DNA of 64,000 nt. Origin: Saccharum officinarum (taxonomy: Eukaryota; Streptophyta; Magnoliopsida; Poales; Poaceae). Numbering within the stretch: position 1 is the stretch's first letter; each line of letters opens with the position of its first letter. Below, in pieces: positions 11,036 to 21,417 of this stretch. The translations under genes were made by a program, and so were the position numbers. The DNA lies in the NCBI GenBank assembly GCA_020631735.1, contig CM036225.1:68498662-68562661 (forward strand). Reading direction: 5' to 3'. The notes beneath the pieces were generated by a model, which was not told the origin of the DNA, ran no database searches, and saw only the letters and a list, made by a program, of their open reading frames with translations.

Positions 11036-11686
11036 CTAGGTCAATATGAGATATATTTTCATTCGAAATTTGTCAGAAAACAAAATGTTAATAATATTTT
11101 AAATAACCCTATTTAAACTTAAAATTATTTGATTTCTCAAGAAGCAAGACTTTAGTTTTTTTATGGTGGGAATAATTCTTATGAGTCTTCATTTATACAT
11201 TGTGTAATTTTTTTATCCTCCATAGGGTACACATGAATAAATACAGTGATAATTTTTTATGAGTCTTCAGCTGTAAATATAGATACCCACATACATACAT
11301 GTTTATAAAACATAGAAAATGATAGTAGGATTATTGGAGAGATAACGTGGAAAACGATACTCTGATGGTGACCTAATAATACTAGTGATAGTGGCGCAGC
11401 CCTGTGCACTAGTCGGCACCACAAATACCGTTACGTTTAATACTATATAAAAAAAAGAACCGACTGTAAACAGATAAAAGCATAGAAACACCTGGGGGCA
11501 AAAGAACCTAAGTCTACAGGGTTTTGCCTGCGCCCATGCACATGTAGGGCCAACTTTTTTGTTTTTGTTTTGGTTCATAGTGACAGTTGCATGTGTAAAT
11601 ATCAATGTATAGAGAATGATGGAATATGTATCAATATAATAAAGAGAACAATGGAATATGTAGTATTATGAGATTGAATGATTTTA

Positions 11687-11916
11687 GGCCCTGTTTGGTT
11701 TGGGTGTTAAAGTTTAACAAACACTGTAGCACTTTCGTCTTATTTGACAAAAAGTTTTCAATCTTAGACTAATTAGGCTTAATAAATTCGTCTCGTAAAT
11801 TACTCCTAATCTGTGCCGACATGCATACAATTAATCTACATTTAGTACTTCATACATTTGAGGGAACATTGATGTGATGGGAGTTAAACTTTAACACACC
11901 AAAACCAAACGGGGCC
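11687..11916 (+). mobile_element. MITE, GGCCCTGTTTGGTT-type
   Basis: It starts GGCCCTGTTTGGTTTGG and ends CCAAAACCAAACGGGGCC. GTTAAAGTTTAAC sits inside each end in inverted orientation. The flanks are TTA and ATA, an imperfect 3-bp duplication. It is about 230 bp and non-coding. The interior phrase CTAATTAGGCTTAATAAATTCGTC is typical of grass MITEs. Confidence 0.7.
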
Positions 11917-12818
11917 ATAGTTGTTCTGGATTCAACACACACTTCGCACAGTCGATTCTGAATACTAATATTATATTCTAACAAACTAACTGTCACTCTC
12001 AATCCAAATCAATAGAAGGTAGTTTCTCATACAGTAATGTTGCACAAACATAGAGGTGCCAAGCAAGCTACATAGAACTACATATATAGAAACTTCATGA
12101 GCTGAATGATAATGCTGTGACAACAAGGGTAGTTTCTTCTAGTTCCATGCTCTTGGTTCACACTTGGACTGCTGCTTCAACTGCAGCTGTGGCTGCCGTT
12201 TCTGAACAGCTACCTACTGTAGCTTGAACTGCCGCAGCCATCTCAAGTGAACAGGCCCATAGTTGTAGCCGGCAGCTGATTCTATTAGTTAGCATGAGCT
12301 TGGGAAAAAAGGTTTAGTTGGCAGTCAAAAACAATTTGTAGTATGAGCAGTCAGTTCATTATAAAGCAATGATTGAAAAACCACAACGCTTGTAAAAATG
12401 AGCAGTCAGTTCATTATGAGCATCATTTAAGGAAACAGAGTCTTGAAGGAAATACTTTTTACATCAGCACTAATACCACAGGCAGAGCAAAGATGCAGCA
12501 CCAGATTTTTTACAAATGTTGTCTAATGCATCCATGTAGACATGAAAATAACAGGTACTCAAAAAGTATTGTTCTGAAGCAAACAACCTTGATCTAAAGA
12601 AAGACCTCTGGATTTTCCAATGAACTTCGTGTTGTCCCAAGCTGAAAGAGCAATGAAGTTATCAACCCTCCAAAAAAAAGTAAGTAAAACACAGAAATTG
12701 GCAAAAACGTGTAAGAAAAACATGAGGCCGACGTCCCATCTTCTCTGTAAAAGAGCACACGTGCAAATGGGAAAATAGAGACACACACTAGGCAACCCCT
12801 AGGATCAAGGAAGCGGGA
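11917..12818. other. No gene recognised
   Basis: Mixed sequence with short open frames on both strands, none with recognisable motifs. The adjoining ATPase-like fragment suggests that some of it could be decayed intron or exon DNA of a minus-strand host gene. Confidence 0.3.
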
Positions 12819-12881
12819 AGCAGAAACTATAGTGCTAAAATTGTCATTAGCCAACACTATGTCAGAGGCCTCTTTGGCAAC
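12819..12881 (-). pseudogene. P-type Ca2+-ATPase exon fragment, copy A
   Basis: The minus strand has a TTTTAG acceptor followed by 21 codons that read VAKEASDIVLANDNF, then STIVSA. This is the segment of P-type Ca2+-ATPases between the cytoplasmic P domain and the following membrane helix, where ECA-type pumps have VAKEASDMVLADDNF. Similarity stops abruptly after VSA: the expected EGR and following helix are absent and no donor is obvious. No neighbouring ATPase exons were found. It is either one remaining exon of a decayed gene or a captured fragment. Family identity is from memory of the motif; loss of function is inferred. Confidence 0.5.
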
Positions 12882-13440
12882 CTAAAACATTAGACATTTG
12901 TTTAAAAAAACACCTAAAACTAGAAAACTCGGCGCAGCATTGCCGCGCCCTGCTTGGAGTGCACCTGTCTTGGATTTTTCTGTTACACTTCCATTGCTTT
13001 GATTTAGATATCTATGTTTTAGAGCATGATTAACATTAGTAACCTTGATATCAAAGTAGTGCAGGCAGAACTCTAAGCCTTCTTTTTATTTTTAGGATTT
13101 GTGTGAAAATGTTGACATGCTTTACAACACCATTATGAATAACTGTTTGATATTTACACTAAGTCCAGTGATATCTGAAATCCAAGAAAACTAAATCAAA
13201 ACATATATATAATGTACAGAGACATTAGTTCATTATCTAAAATCAAACATATGCTTAGGTACAAAACAATAGAAATTTAAATTTTGGAAAATGCAGAACA
13301 CTAAATCAAACATATATAAACTACAGAGACATTAGTTCATTATCTCATTTAGGTGACGGTAACAGGAACCTTGGTTATCCTTGGTCGCTCTCATTTCACA
13401 ATGGATTATATCCTCCAATATGCAAAATGGAGTACTTTCT
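12882..13440. other. No gene recognised
   Basis: AT-rich sequence into which the Reina-like element inserted. A phrase of about 20 bp around ACATTAGTTCATTATCT occurs twice (near 13224 and 13330), indicating a small local duplication. No coding evidence. Confidence 0.35.
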
Positions 13441-13445
13441 TTATG

Positions 13446-13865
13446 TGTCATGTGTGGGCGCACATACACGAGGCGCCATAGGGCCCGTGATGTACGCCGC
13501 GCCCAGGAACGCGCTGCTCAGCGCGCGCAGGCCATGCAGGGCAACGTGCAGGGCCCAGCTGAGATTAGTGGCTAAGGAGGAAAGTAGGAGATTAGTTTCT
13601 ATTTCAGTTAGCCCTTAATTAGTGGAGTTTGTTGCTCCTTATGGGCCAGCCGATGGCTATAGATAGGGATGTAAACAGAATTGAGATCAATCAAGAATTA
13701 TCACCAATTCTCTCCTATTCTCCTACCTCAAGCCGGCGGCCAGGGGGCATAACCCTGCCTCGACGGGATCTAGGCACGGGGGTATAACCCTGCCAGTTAC
13801 CACGGACCGGAGCTACGAACTACGTAGTCAAGGTCCGGCGTCCTTGGGCCCTAACGCCCTTGACA
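13446..13865 (+). repeat. 5' LTR of Reina-like element (copy A)
   Basis: 420 bp, starting TGTCATGTGTGGG and ending CCCTTGACA. The first ~130 bp are also open in the frame that the 3' LTR uses for the C terminus of Pol. Confidence 0.95.
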
Positions 13866-13868
13866 ACC

Positions 13869-13880
13869 TGGTATCACGCC
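13869..13880 (+). promoter_or_regulatory. Primer-binding site (initiator tRNA-Met type)
   Basis: TGGTATCACGCC lies 3 bases after the 5' LTR. The first eight bases match the plant initiator-Met PBS (TGGTATCAGAGC) and the rest diverges. Confidence 0.65.
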
Positions 13881-13972
13881 GTCGATCCTCGTCTGCCCAA
13901 TCCTCCTCCACTTTCCCTGCCACCGAACCGCCCAGCCCACCACCTTCCCCTCAATCTTCCACCGCGTCCACC

Positions 13973-16900
13973 ATGGCCGAACCCACGCTCAAGGATGTGA
14001 TCGAGATGCTGCAAGGCTTCAAGACCGAGATGTCCACCCTGAAGTCTGAGATGGCTGCGCTGAAGGAGCAGTCTGGTTCGTCGTCGCCCAGCGGTGGTGG
14101 CCCTCGCACCGAGTCTGGCCGCGATCTGGACAGGCCTCCCCGGTTCCAGAAGCTTGATTTTCCCCGCTTCGACGGCAAGTCTGACCCGCTCCTCTTCATC
14201 AACAAGTGTGAGTCTTACTTCCGACAGCAACGCACCTTGCCGGAGGAGCGCGTGTGGATGGCCTCATACAACCTCGAGGACGTCGCCCAGCTGTGGTTCA
14301 TCCAGCTGCAGGAAGATGAGGGCACGCCGCCCTGGGGTCGCTTCCAGGACCTCCTCCACCTGCGATTTGGTCCAGCCCTGCGATCTGCACCATTGTTCGA
14401 GCTCTCCGAGTGTCGCCGCACGGGGACCGTCGAGGAGTACTCCAATCGCTTCCAGGCCCTCCTGCCCCGCGCGGGTCGCCTCGATGAAAACCAGCGGGTG
14501 CAACTCTATACTGGTGGCTTGCTGGCCCCGCTCAGTCATCAAGTGCGCATCCATGCGCCGGAGTCGCTCGCTGCAGCCATGAGTTTGGCACGCCAGTTGG
14601 AGCTGGTCGAACTTGACCGCCTCAACACTGCCCCGCCCAAGACTGCACAGCGCGCCATCCTGCCGCTCCCGGCGCCACGGCAAGCACCACCACCAGTGGC
14701 AGCACTCCCAGCGCCCGTTCCACAGGCGCCACCTATCCAGGCGCTGCCCGCACCACCACCAGCGCCGCAGGCCCGGGTGGCAACCAACCAGACCAAGCGC
14801 TTGTCAACAGAGGAGCAGGCGGAACGGCGTCGCCTCGGCCTCTGCTACAACTGCAATGAGCCATATTCCCGGGGTCATAACCGGGTGTGTCGCCGCATCT
14901 TCTTCATCGACGGCGTCGAACTCGCCGAGGACGAGGCCCCTGAGGAGGCGCCCGTTTTCTCCCTACACGCAGTCGTGGGCGTTCCGGTGAGCAGCACCAT
15001 TCAGTTGCGTGTGCAGGTGGGCGCAGCGTCCTTCGTTGCCCTCGTCGACACGGGTTCCACCCACTGCTTCATCGGCGAGGAGGCTGCACAGCGGGCCGGG
15101 CTGCCTATCGAGCCGCGGCCTCGTCTTACAGCCACCGTGGCCAACGGCGAACGCGTCGCCTGCCCGGGGTTCTCCGCCAAGCGACCATCGTCATCGACAA
15201 CCGGCAATTCGCGGTCGACCTCTACATCATGCCCCTGGCCGGTTATGACGTGGTGCTGGGAACACACTGGCTGGCCACCCTGGGCGACGTGGTCTGGAAC
15301 CTGGCTGCCGGTACCATGGCATTCACGGCTGGGGACCAGCAGGTGTGCTGGCGCAGCATGGCTCCTGCCCCTCCACCGCGCCTGCACACTACTACAGCAG
15401 CGGAACCTCTTCTCGACGAGCTGCTCGACGCCTTCGCCGATGTGTTCGCCACCCCCCAAGGGCTGCCGCCGGAACGCAGCAGGTCGCACCGCATCGTCCT
15501 CAAGCCCGACGCGACACCGGTGGCAGTGCGGCCCTACAGATATCCGGCTGCCCACAAGGACGAGCTGGAGAAACAGTGCGCTGCCATGATCGAGCAGGGC
15601 ACTGTACGTCGCAGCGACTCGGCGTTCTCCTCTCCGGTCCTCCTCGTCAAGAAGCCGGATGGGTCGTGGCGATTCTGCGTCGACTACCGCGCCCTCAACG
15701 CCATGACCGTCAAGGACGCCTTCCCGATCCCGGTGGTCGACGAGCTCTTGGATGAACTCCACGGCGCCAAGTTCTTCACCAAGCTTGACTTGCGCTCGGG
15801 GTATCACCAGGTGCGCATGAGGCCGGACGACATCCACAAGACGGCGTTCCGGACACACCACGGCCTATACGAGTTCTTGGTGATGCCGTTCGGGCTGTGC
15901 AACGCTCCGGCGACATTCCAGGCGCTCATGAATGATGTCCTGCGGCCATTCCTCCGCAGATTTGTACTTGTTTTCTTTGACGACATCTTGATTTACAGCA
16001 AGTCCTGGGCTGACCATCTTCGCCACCTTCGCGCCGTCCTCAGCGCGCTCCGCCAGCACACCCTCTTCGTCAAGCGCTCCAAGTGTGCGTTCGGGGTCAT
16101 CTCAGTCGCCTACCTCGGCCACACGATTTCGGCGGCAGGCGTGGCCATGGACCCCGCCAAGGTGCAGGCCATTCACGACTGGCCGGTACCTCGCTCTGCG
16201 CGGGCGGTACGCGGGTTCCTCGGCTTGGCGGGATACTACCGCAAGTTCATCAACAACTACGGCTCCATCGCAGCGCCGCTCACCGTTCTCCTCAAGAAGG
16301 AGGGCTTCGCTTGGGGACCCGAGGCGGAAGCGGCCTTCCTCGCCCTCAAGGCCGCGGTCACCACGGCGCCGGTGCTCGCCATGCCGAACTTCGACCGGCC
16401 ATTCGTCGTCGAATGCGACGCGTCGTCCCATGGGTTCGGTGCTGTCCTCATGCAGGAGGGTCACCCGCTCGCCTTCTTCAGCCGTCCCGTGGCGCCCCGA
16501 CACCGGGCTTTGGCGGCCTACGAGCGCGAACTCATCGGCTTGGTCCAAGCCGTCCGGCACTGGCGGCCATACCTATGGGGTCGCCGTTTCTGCGTCAAGA
16601 CTGATCATTACAGCCTCAAATACCTGCTGGACCAGCGCTTGGCCACCATTCCCCAACACCATTGGGTTGGCAAGCTGCTGGGCTTCGACTTCGCCGTCGA
16701 GTACAAGCCGGGCGCGACGAACGCAGCAGCTGACGCGCTGTCCAGGCGCGACACCGTTGACGGGGAACTCCTCGCCCTCTCCGCACCGCGTTTCAACTTC
16801 CTCGACAGGCTCCGGCAAGCGCAGTGCGAACACCCTGCGTTGGTTGCCCTCCACGCAGAGCTGGCTGCTGGACAGCGACAGGCGCCATGGTCTGTGGTGG

Positions 16901-18353
16901 ACGGCATGGTGCAGTTTGCTGGGCGTCTGTACATTCCAGCAGACTCCCCACTCCTGCAGGAAGTGCTGAGCGCCACCCATGAGGACGGCCATGAGGGTGT
17001 CCAGCGAACGCTCCACCGGCTGCGTCGCGACTTCCATTTTCCTAACATGAAGGAGCTTGTGCAGGACAAGGTGCGCACATGTGTGATCTGCCAGCGCTAC
17101 AAGTCTGAGCACGTGCACCCGGCGGGCCTCCTTATGCCGCTGCCTGTACCCCAGGGCGTGTGGACTGATGTGGCGCTCGACTTTGTGGAGGCACTCCCCC
17201 GAGTCCGCGGCAAGTCGGTGATCCTCACCGTCGTCGACAGGTTCAGCAAGTACTGTCACTTTATTCCCTTGGCGCACCCGTACTCTGCTGAATCCGTCGC
17301 CCAAGCCTTCTTCGCCGACATTGTGCGACTCCACGGCGTTCCACAGTCCCTGGTCTCCGACCGGGATACAGTGTTCACGTCCACGTTTTGGCAGGAACTC
17401 ATGCGGCTGATGGGCACTAAGCTGTAGATGACTACGGCGTTCCACCCCCAGTCTGACGGGCAGTCTGAGTCAGCCAACCGCGTCATCATCATGTACCTGC
17501 GGTGCTTGACTGGGGACAGGCCGCGCGAGTGGCTCCGGTGGCTGCCATGGGCAGAATTCCTCTTCAACACGGCGTACCAGTCCTCGCTGCGGGATACTCC
17601 CTTCCGCGTGGTGTATGGGCGCGACCCTCCGTCCATCAGGTCCTATGAGCCGGGCGACACCAGGGTGCCGGCTGTCGCCAAGACCATGGAGGAGCGCGCA
17701 GAGTTCCTGGCGGATGTCCGTTATCGTCTGGAACAGGCGCAGGAGTACCAGAAGAAACATTATGACCGCGCCCACCGTCCAGTCAGCTATCAGGTGGGGG
17801 ACTGGGCGTTGCTTCGCCTCCGTCATCGCGCGGCGTCCTCCCTGCCCCAGGCCGCGGTTGGCAAGCTCAGGCCGCGCTCTTCGGACCATACCGCGTCGTC
17901 GAGCTCATCAATGAGGTCGCTGTCCGGCTGGCTCTTCCTCCACGCGCCCGCATCCACAACGTCTTCCATGTGGGGCTGCTCAAGAAGTATCAGGGACCAC
18001 CGCCAACGGAACCTCCACCGTTGCCTCTTCTACACCATGGCGCTGTGGAGCCAGAACCTGAGCACGCCGTCCGGTACAGGCTGGCCAGAGGGGTGCCTCA
18101 GGTGCTCATTCAATGGAAGGATGCTACTGCGGCATCGGCTACTTGGGAAGACGTTGCTCCGTTCCGCGCCAAGTTTCCACACTTCCAGCTCGAGGACGAG
18201 CTGGCTCTCGACGGGGAGGGAGATGTCATGTGTGGGCGCACATACACGAGGCGCCATAGGGCCCGTGATGTACGCCGCGCCCAGGAACGCGCTGCTCAGC
18301 GCGCGCAGGCCATGCAGGGCAACGTGCAGGGCCCAGCTGAGATTAGTGGCTAA
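13973..18353 (+). pseudogene. gag-pol of Reina-like element (copy A), broken
   Basis: The ATG at 13973 has a good context (CCATGG). In order: a Gag domain (WFIQL and RFGP motifs), a CYNC zinc-knuckle-like motif with H and C, a protease DTG (about 15048), reverse transcriptase with FFDD, RNase H (ECDASSHG), an integrase HHCC module, the core acidic residues, and a chromodomain-like tail (VLIQWKD...ATWED). The frame is broken at a G run (15166-15169; copy B has one more G there), by a TAG at 17425-17427 between the second and third catalytic acids of integrase, and by a frameshift near 17876. The last two are shared with copy B and so are probably real. Coding DNA is very GC-rich. The final frame runs through the purine tract into the 3' LTR and stops at 18351-18353. 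Confidence 0.9.
18213..18223 (+). promoter_or_regulatory. Polypurine tract of Reina-like element
   Basis: GGGGAGGGAGA lies immediately before the 3' LTR and would prime plus-strand DNA synthesis. It also lies inside the pol reading frame, coding Gly-Glu-Gly. Confidence 0.85.
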
Positions 18354-18643
18354 GGAGGAAAGTAGGAGATTAGTTTCTATTTCAGTTAGCCCTTAATTAG
18401 TGGAGTTTGTTGCTCCTTATGGGCCAGCCGATGGCTATAGATAGGGATGTAAACAGAATTGAGATCAATCAAGAATTATCACCAATTCTCTCCTATTCTC
18501 CTACCTCAAGCCGGCGGCCAGGGGGCATAACCCTGCCTCGACGGGATCTAGGCACGGGGGTATAACCCTGCCAGTTACCACGGACCGGAGCTACGAACTA
18601 CGTAGTCAAGGTCCGGCGTCCTTGGGCCCTAACGCCCTTGACA
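18224..18643 (+). repeat. 3' LTR of Reina-like element (copy A)
   Basis: 420 bp and identical by eye to the 5' LTR. It encodes the last ~42 residues of the chromodomain-side frame, an Arg-rich stretch (TRRHRARDVRRAQERAAQRA). Confidence 0.95.
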
Positions 18644-18648
18644 TTATG

Positions 18649-19719
18649 AGATTAGTTTGCAGAAATATAATTCAGTATTCAGGTAAAAAAGAAGGTATAG
18701 GATTATAAGAATAGTTCCATAAAAGAGAAAGAAAATGATAACTCTGAATTGGTCAGAGTTTGGCAAACTGAGTACCTTCTCTCGAAGGCTGGCCTGCACA
18801 GGGCAATCACTAACTAACAAATAAGAAACAGAAACATTCTAATAGGATTATCTAATCTTGTCACATTAAATCACATGTAAGCAATTGCAAAAACGAACAC
18901 TGTACATCTAGTCCATATATGTGCCTGCCTCATCGTACCGAGGCACAAAGTTGGAATCGTCATCATGATAATAACACAAAGTTGGAATTGTCATCATGAT
19001 GATAAAATTAATGAATGAGAAAGCGGGCTGTTATTTGTCTTTAAATTTCTTTATATTAGTTTTTTTTTTTAAAAAGGTCATGCGTTGCTGCATGCCCAAA
19101 AAATATATGGTAGGTAACCTCTTCTGTCCTAAATCAGGTAGATCCATGATAAAACTCACTGTAACTAATTCTAATTAAAATGTATTATAAGGTCTTATGA
19201 AAACAAATAAATCTGTTTAGAACAGCATATTTAAATATAAAGTGCAGGTAAATGTACCATATGAAGGTATGATGATGGATTGATGCAAGTAGTGTTTGGA
19301 TTGGTAGCAATATTGTATATGCCCTTTCATTTGAAAAAAATGATATAGATATGGTCCAGCAGCAGTACCATGCATCAATATCCATGATTGCCCCTTTGCT
19401 AACGAAATGAAGAGGAAAAAAGATGAAGAATTGAAGAGAGATTCCATTATCCACAACTGTACAAGTATCTCAAAATTACTCCAGCCCTTATATCATATAT
19501 GTAGCTATCTCTCATACTCCAGCCCATTCTGAAAAATTCAGCTGAGAGGGAGGGAGGGAGAGAGAGAGAGCAGCAGCAAAGCAAGCAAGATGGGACATGA
19601 TTAAAAAAAAGGAAATATCTTTCTTTTACCAAACAATATTGCCTCAGAGAACCGGAGAACAAAGCCACCAAAAATGACAACTCATGCTAAAACATTAAAA
19701 GGAATGCATGGTTGACAGT
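18649..19719. other. No gene recognised; GA-rich microsatellite
   Basis: The only clear feature is a purine simple repeat (GAGGGAGGGAGGGAGAGAGA) near 19546-19573. A near-duplicate phrase, ACAAAGTTGGAAT(C/T)GTCATCATGAT, occurs around 18946 and 18976. No coding evidence. Confidence 0.4.
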
Positions 19720-20317
19720 TACAATGTAACACCCTGAAAATTTGCATTTTTATAAATTAGCTAAGTTGATTTAAATAAGTATTTTTGTGAGCATTCAAAC
19801 TTAGGGAAATAATAATTTTTACAAAATTAAAATCAAATATAAGGATAGATACATGTTGTTGTGTTCATGCTGCTGCACTCTTATTTTTGTGATGACTGGT
19901 TTTGACAAAATCTGAAAAATGATTTCAAAATTCGGTTTGAAAATGATTTAGAAAAAGAAAAAGGAAAATCTTTATTCTCCTTCCCTCCCTCCTAATCGGC
20001 CTGCTGGCCCAACTCCCTTCCCAGGCCCGCTCGCCACCCTTTCCCCCCTTCTCCTCATTTCGGCCGAGGTCAGCCCAGCCCAGCGTGGCCTTCCCCTTCT
20101 CCCTCCTCCTCATTCTCTTCTTGGGCCAGCCCACGTCGGAGGCAACCGCTGCCGCCTCCCCGCTCTCTTTCCCTTAGCCGCTGACCAGTCGGGCCCAGCT
20201 GTGAGCCCTTCTCCCACGAGTCCCACCTCCAGTCAGTTCCGCGTCGCAAGCCGCTCGGGCAAAACCAGCGCCCGCGCCTACCTCCTTCTGCGTCGTGGGA
20301 GCGTCCGCGCCTCGGCC

Positions 20318-20327
20318 TTTATAAAAG
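20318..20327 (+). promoter_or_regulatory. LTR TATA box
   Basis: TTTATAAAAG lies in a GC-rich context (CTCGGCC upstream, GGAGCCGG downstream), as expected for an LTR core promoter at the U3/R boundary. Copy B has it at 41119-41128. Confidence 0.65.
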
Positions 20328-21345
20328 GGAGCCGGACCCCTTCACCGCCTCCCCCTGCTGCCCTCCCCGCTCCAGTCCCGCTCACGGTGCCGCAACTGCA
20401 TCACCGCCGCTCGCCGGGATCCGCCAAGCGCGAGCCGTCGTCCCCGAGCTGCCTCCGTCCCGTTTTTTTTCGCTCGGTGAGCTTCGCCTCGCTCCCCTCT
20501 TCCTCCCCATGTCCTTACATTTTCAAATCGTGGCTTGTAGGGACGTTTTCCCGTGCTCCGGCGAGCTCCTCGCCACCGGCCATGGCAGCCACCGCGTTGG
20601 TCACCTTTCCCGCTCGCGTAAAGCGCATGGTCGGACTCGCCATCTCCCCCGCATCATCCCGGTGCTCTCGCATTTCGAAACCATGGGCCGTAGGCTGATT
20701 TCTGCGCACTCCGGCGAGCTTCCGGTTGCTGGCAATGGCTGCGCTGCCGCGGTTGCCACTGTTCCGGCCAGCCAGCCGCCCCCTCATTTCCCCTCATCTA
20801 ATCACGGCCGTCCAAATCAAATCCAAGGGCCACGAGCACACCGTACCCCTTCACGGGTATTCTTTCTAAAGAGCCCCTCAGGTTTCTTCTTTTTCCGCCC
20901 GCGGTCCTCGGCCAGATTGGAAATTCCCGAATTTCGATTTATTTAAATCCAAAAATAGTCCAGTCTAATTACAGAAATGCCACTGCACCATTTTGCTTAT
21001 AAAATCATCATTTTAACTCCGATTTGACCCGTTCAACTTGCGTTGGGTTCGTAATTCCGTAATCTACGCATTAATGCCACTATTAGTTAGGTTTGCAACA
21101 TTTAAAATTCTTGGTTAGGTTTGTTTAATTAATTTGATTTAGGAAAACTTGTTTAATTCGTATCTTTCGCGATTTAGCTCCGATTTTCGTGATCTTCGCA
21201 TTGACGTGATCGTAGCGAGACATATAATATTTTCATAAACTTTTTATCTTGTTTTTATACTACTGGTGTACTATTCTAATTATTGGTTTGTTTGTTATGC
21301 ATGAATGCTCCTGAATGTGTATGTTGCCGTGTTGGTCGAGTTTAG

Positions 21346-21417
21346 ACGGTGAGGGGTACATTGGAAACCAGGAGTACTTCGAAGACCAGCAGGACCAACA
21401 GGAGTGTGCTAACCAAG
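21346..21417 (+). other. LTR mini-exon candidate with GC-type donor (solo LTR)
   Basis: GAGTTTAG precedes 21346 (acceptor-like). The segment ends CCAAG and is followed by GCAAGTAT, the consensus for GC-AG introns. The 72 bases are open in one frame and code an acidic, Gln-rich peptide (EDQQDQQE). The LTR at 27131 has the same 72-bp length, ends and acidic/DQQE character in a diverged sequence. The partner in copy B is 42146-42217. Confidence 0.5.

Larger units (their letters stand above)
13446..18643 (+). mobile_element. Ty3/gypsy LTR retrotransposon, Reina-like (copy A)
   Basis: This is a full-length 5,198-bp element: 420-bp LTRs (13446-13865 and 18224-18643), 5-bp target-site duplication TTATG (13441-13445 and 18644-18648), a primer-binding site after the 5' LTR, one gag-pol region, and a purine tract before the 3' LTR. 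By eye the two LTRs are identical, so insertion is recent. The domain order PR-RT-RH-IN places it in Ty3/gypsy. The chromodomain-like C terminus, short LTRs and 5.2-kb length fit the Reina clade of chromoviruses. CRM is an alternative, and RT phylogeny would settle this. Confidence 0.9.

Noticed and set aside
13874..17445. Long open frames on the minus strand of the Reina-like gag-pol
   Set aside because: They lie opposite very GC-rich coding sequence and carry no motifs; they are shadows of the real frame. The same holds for copy B.
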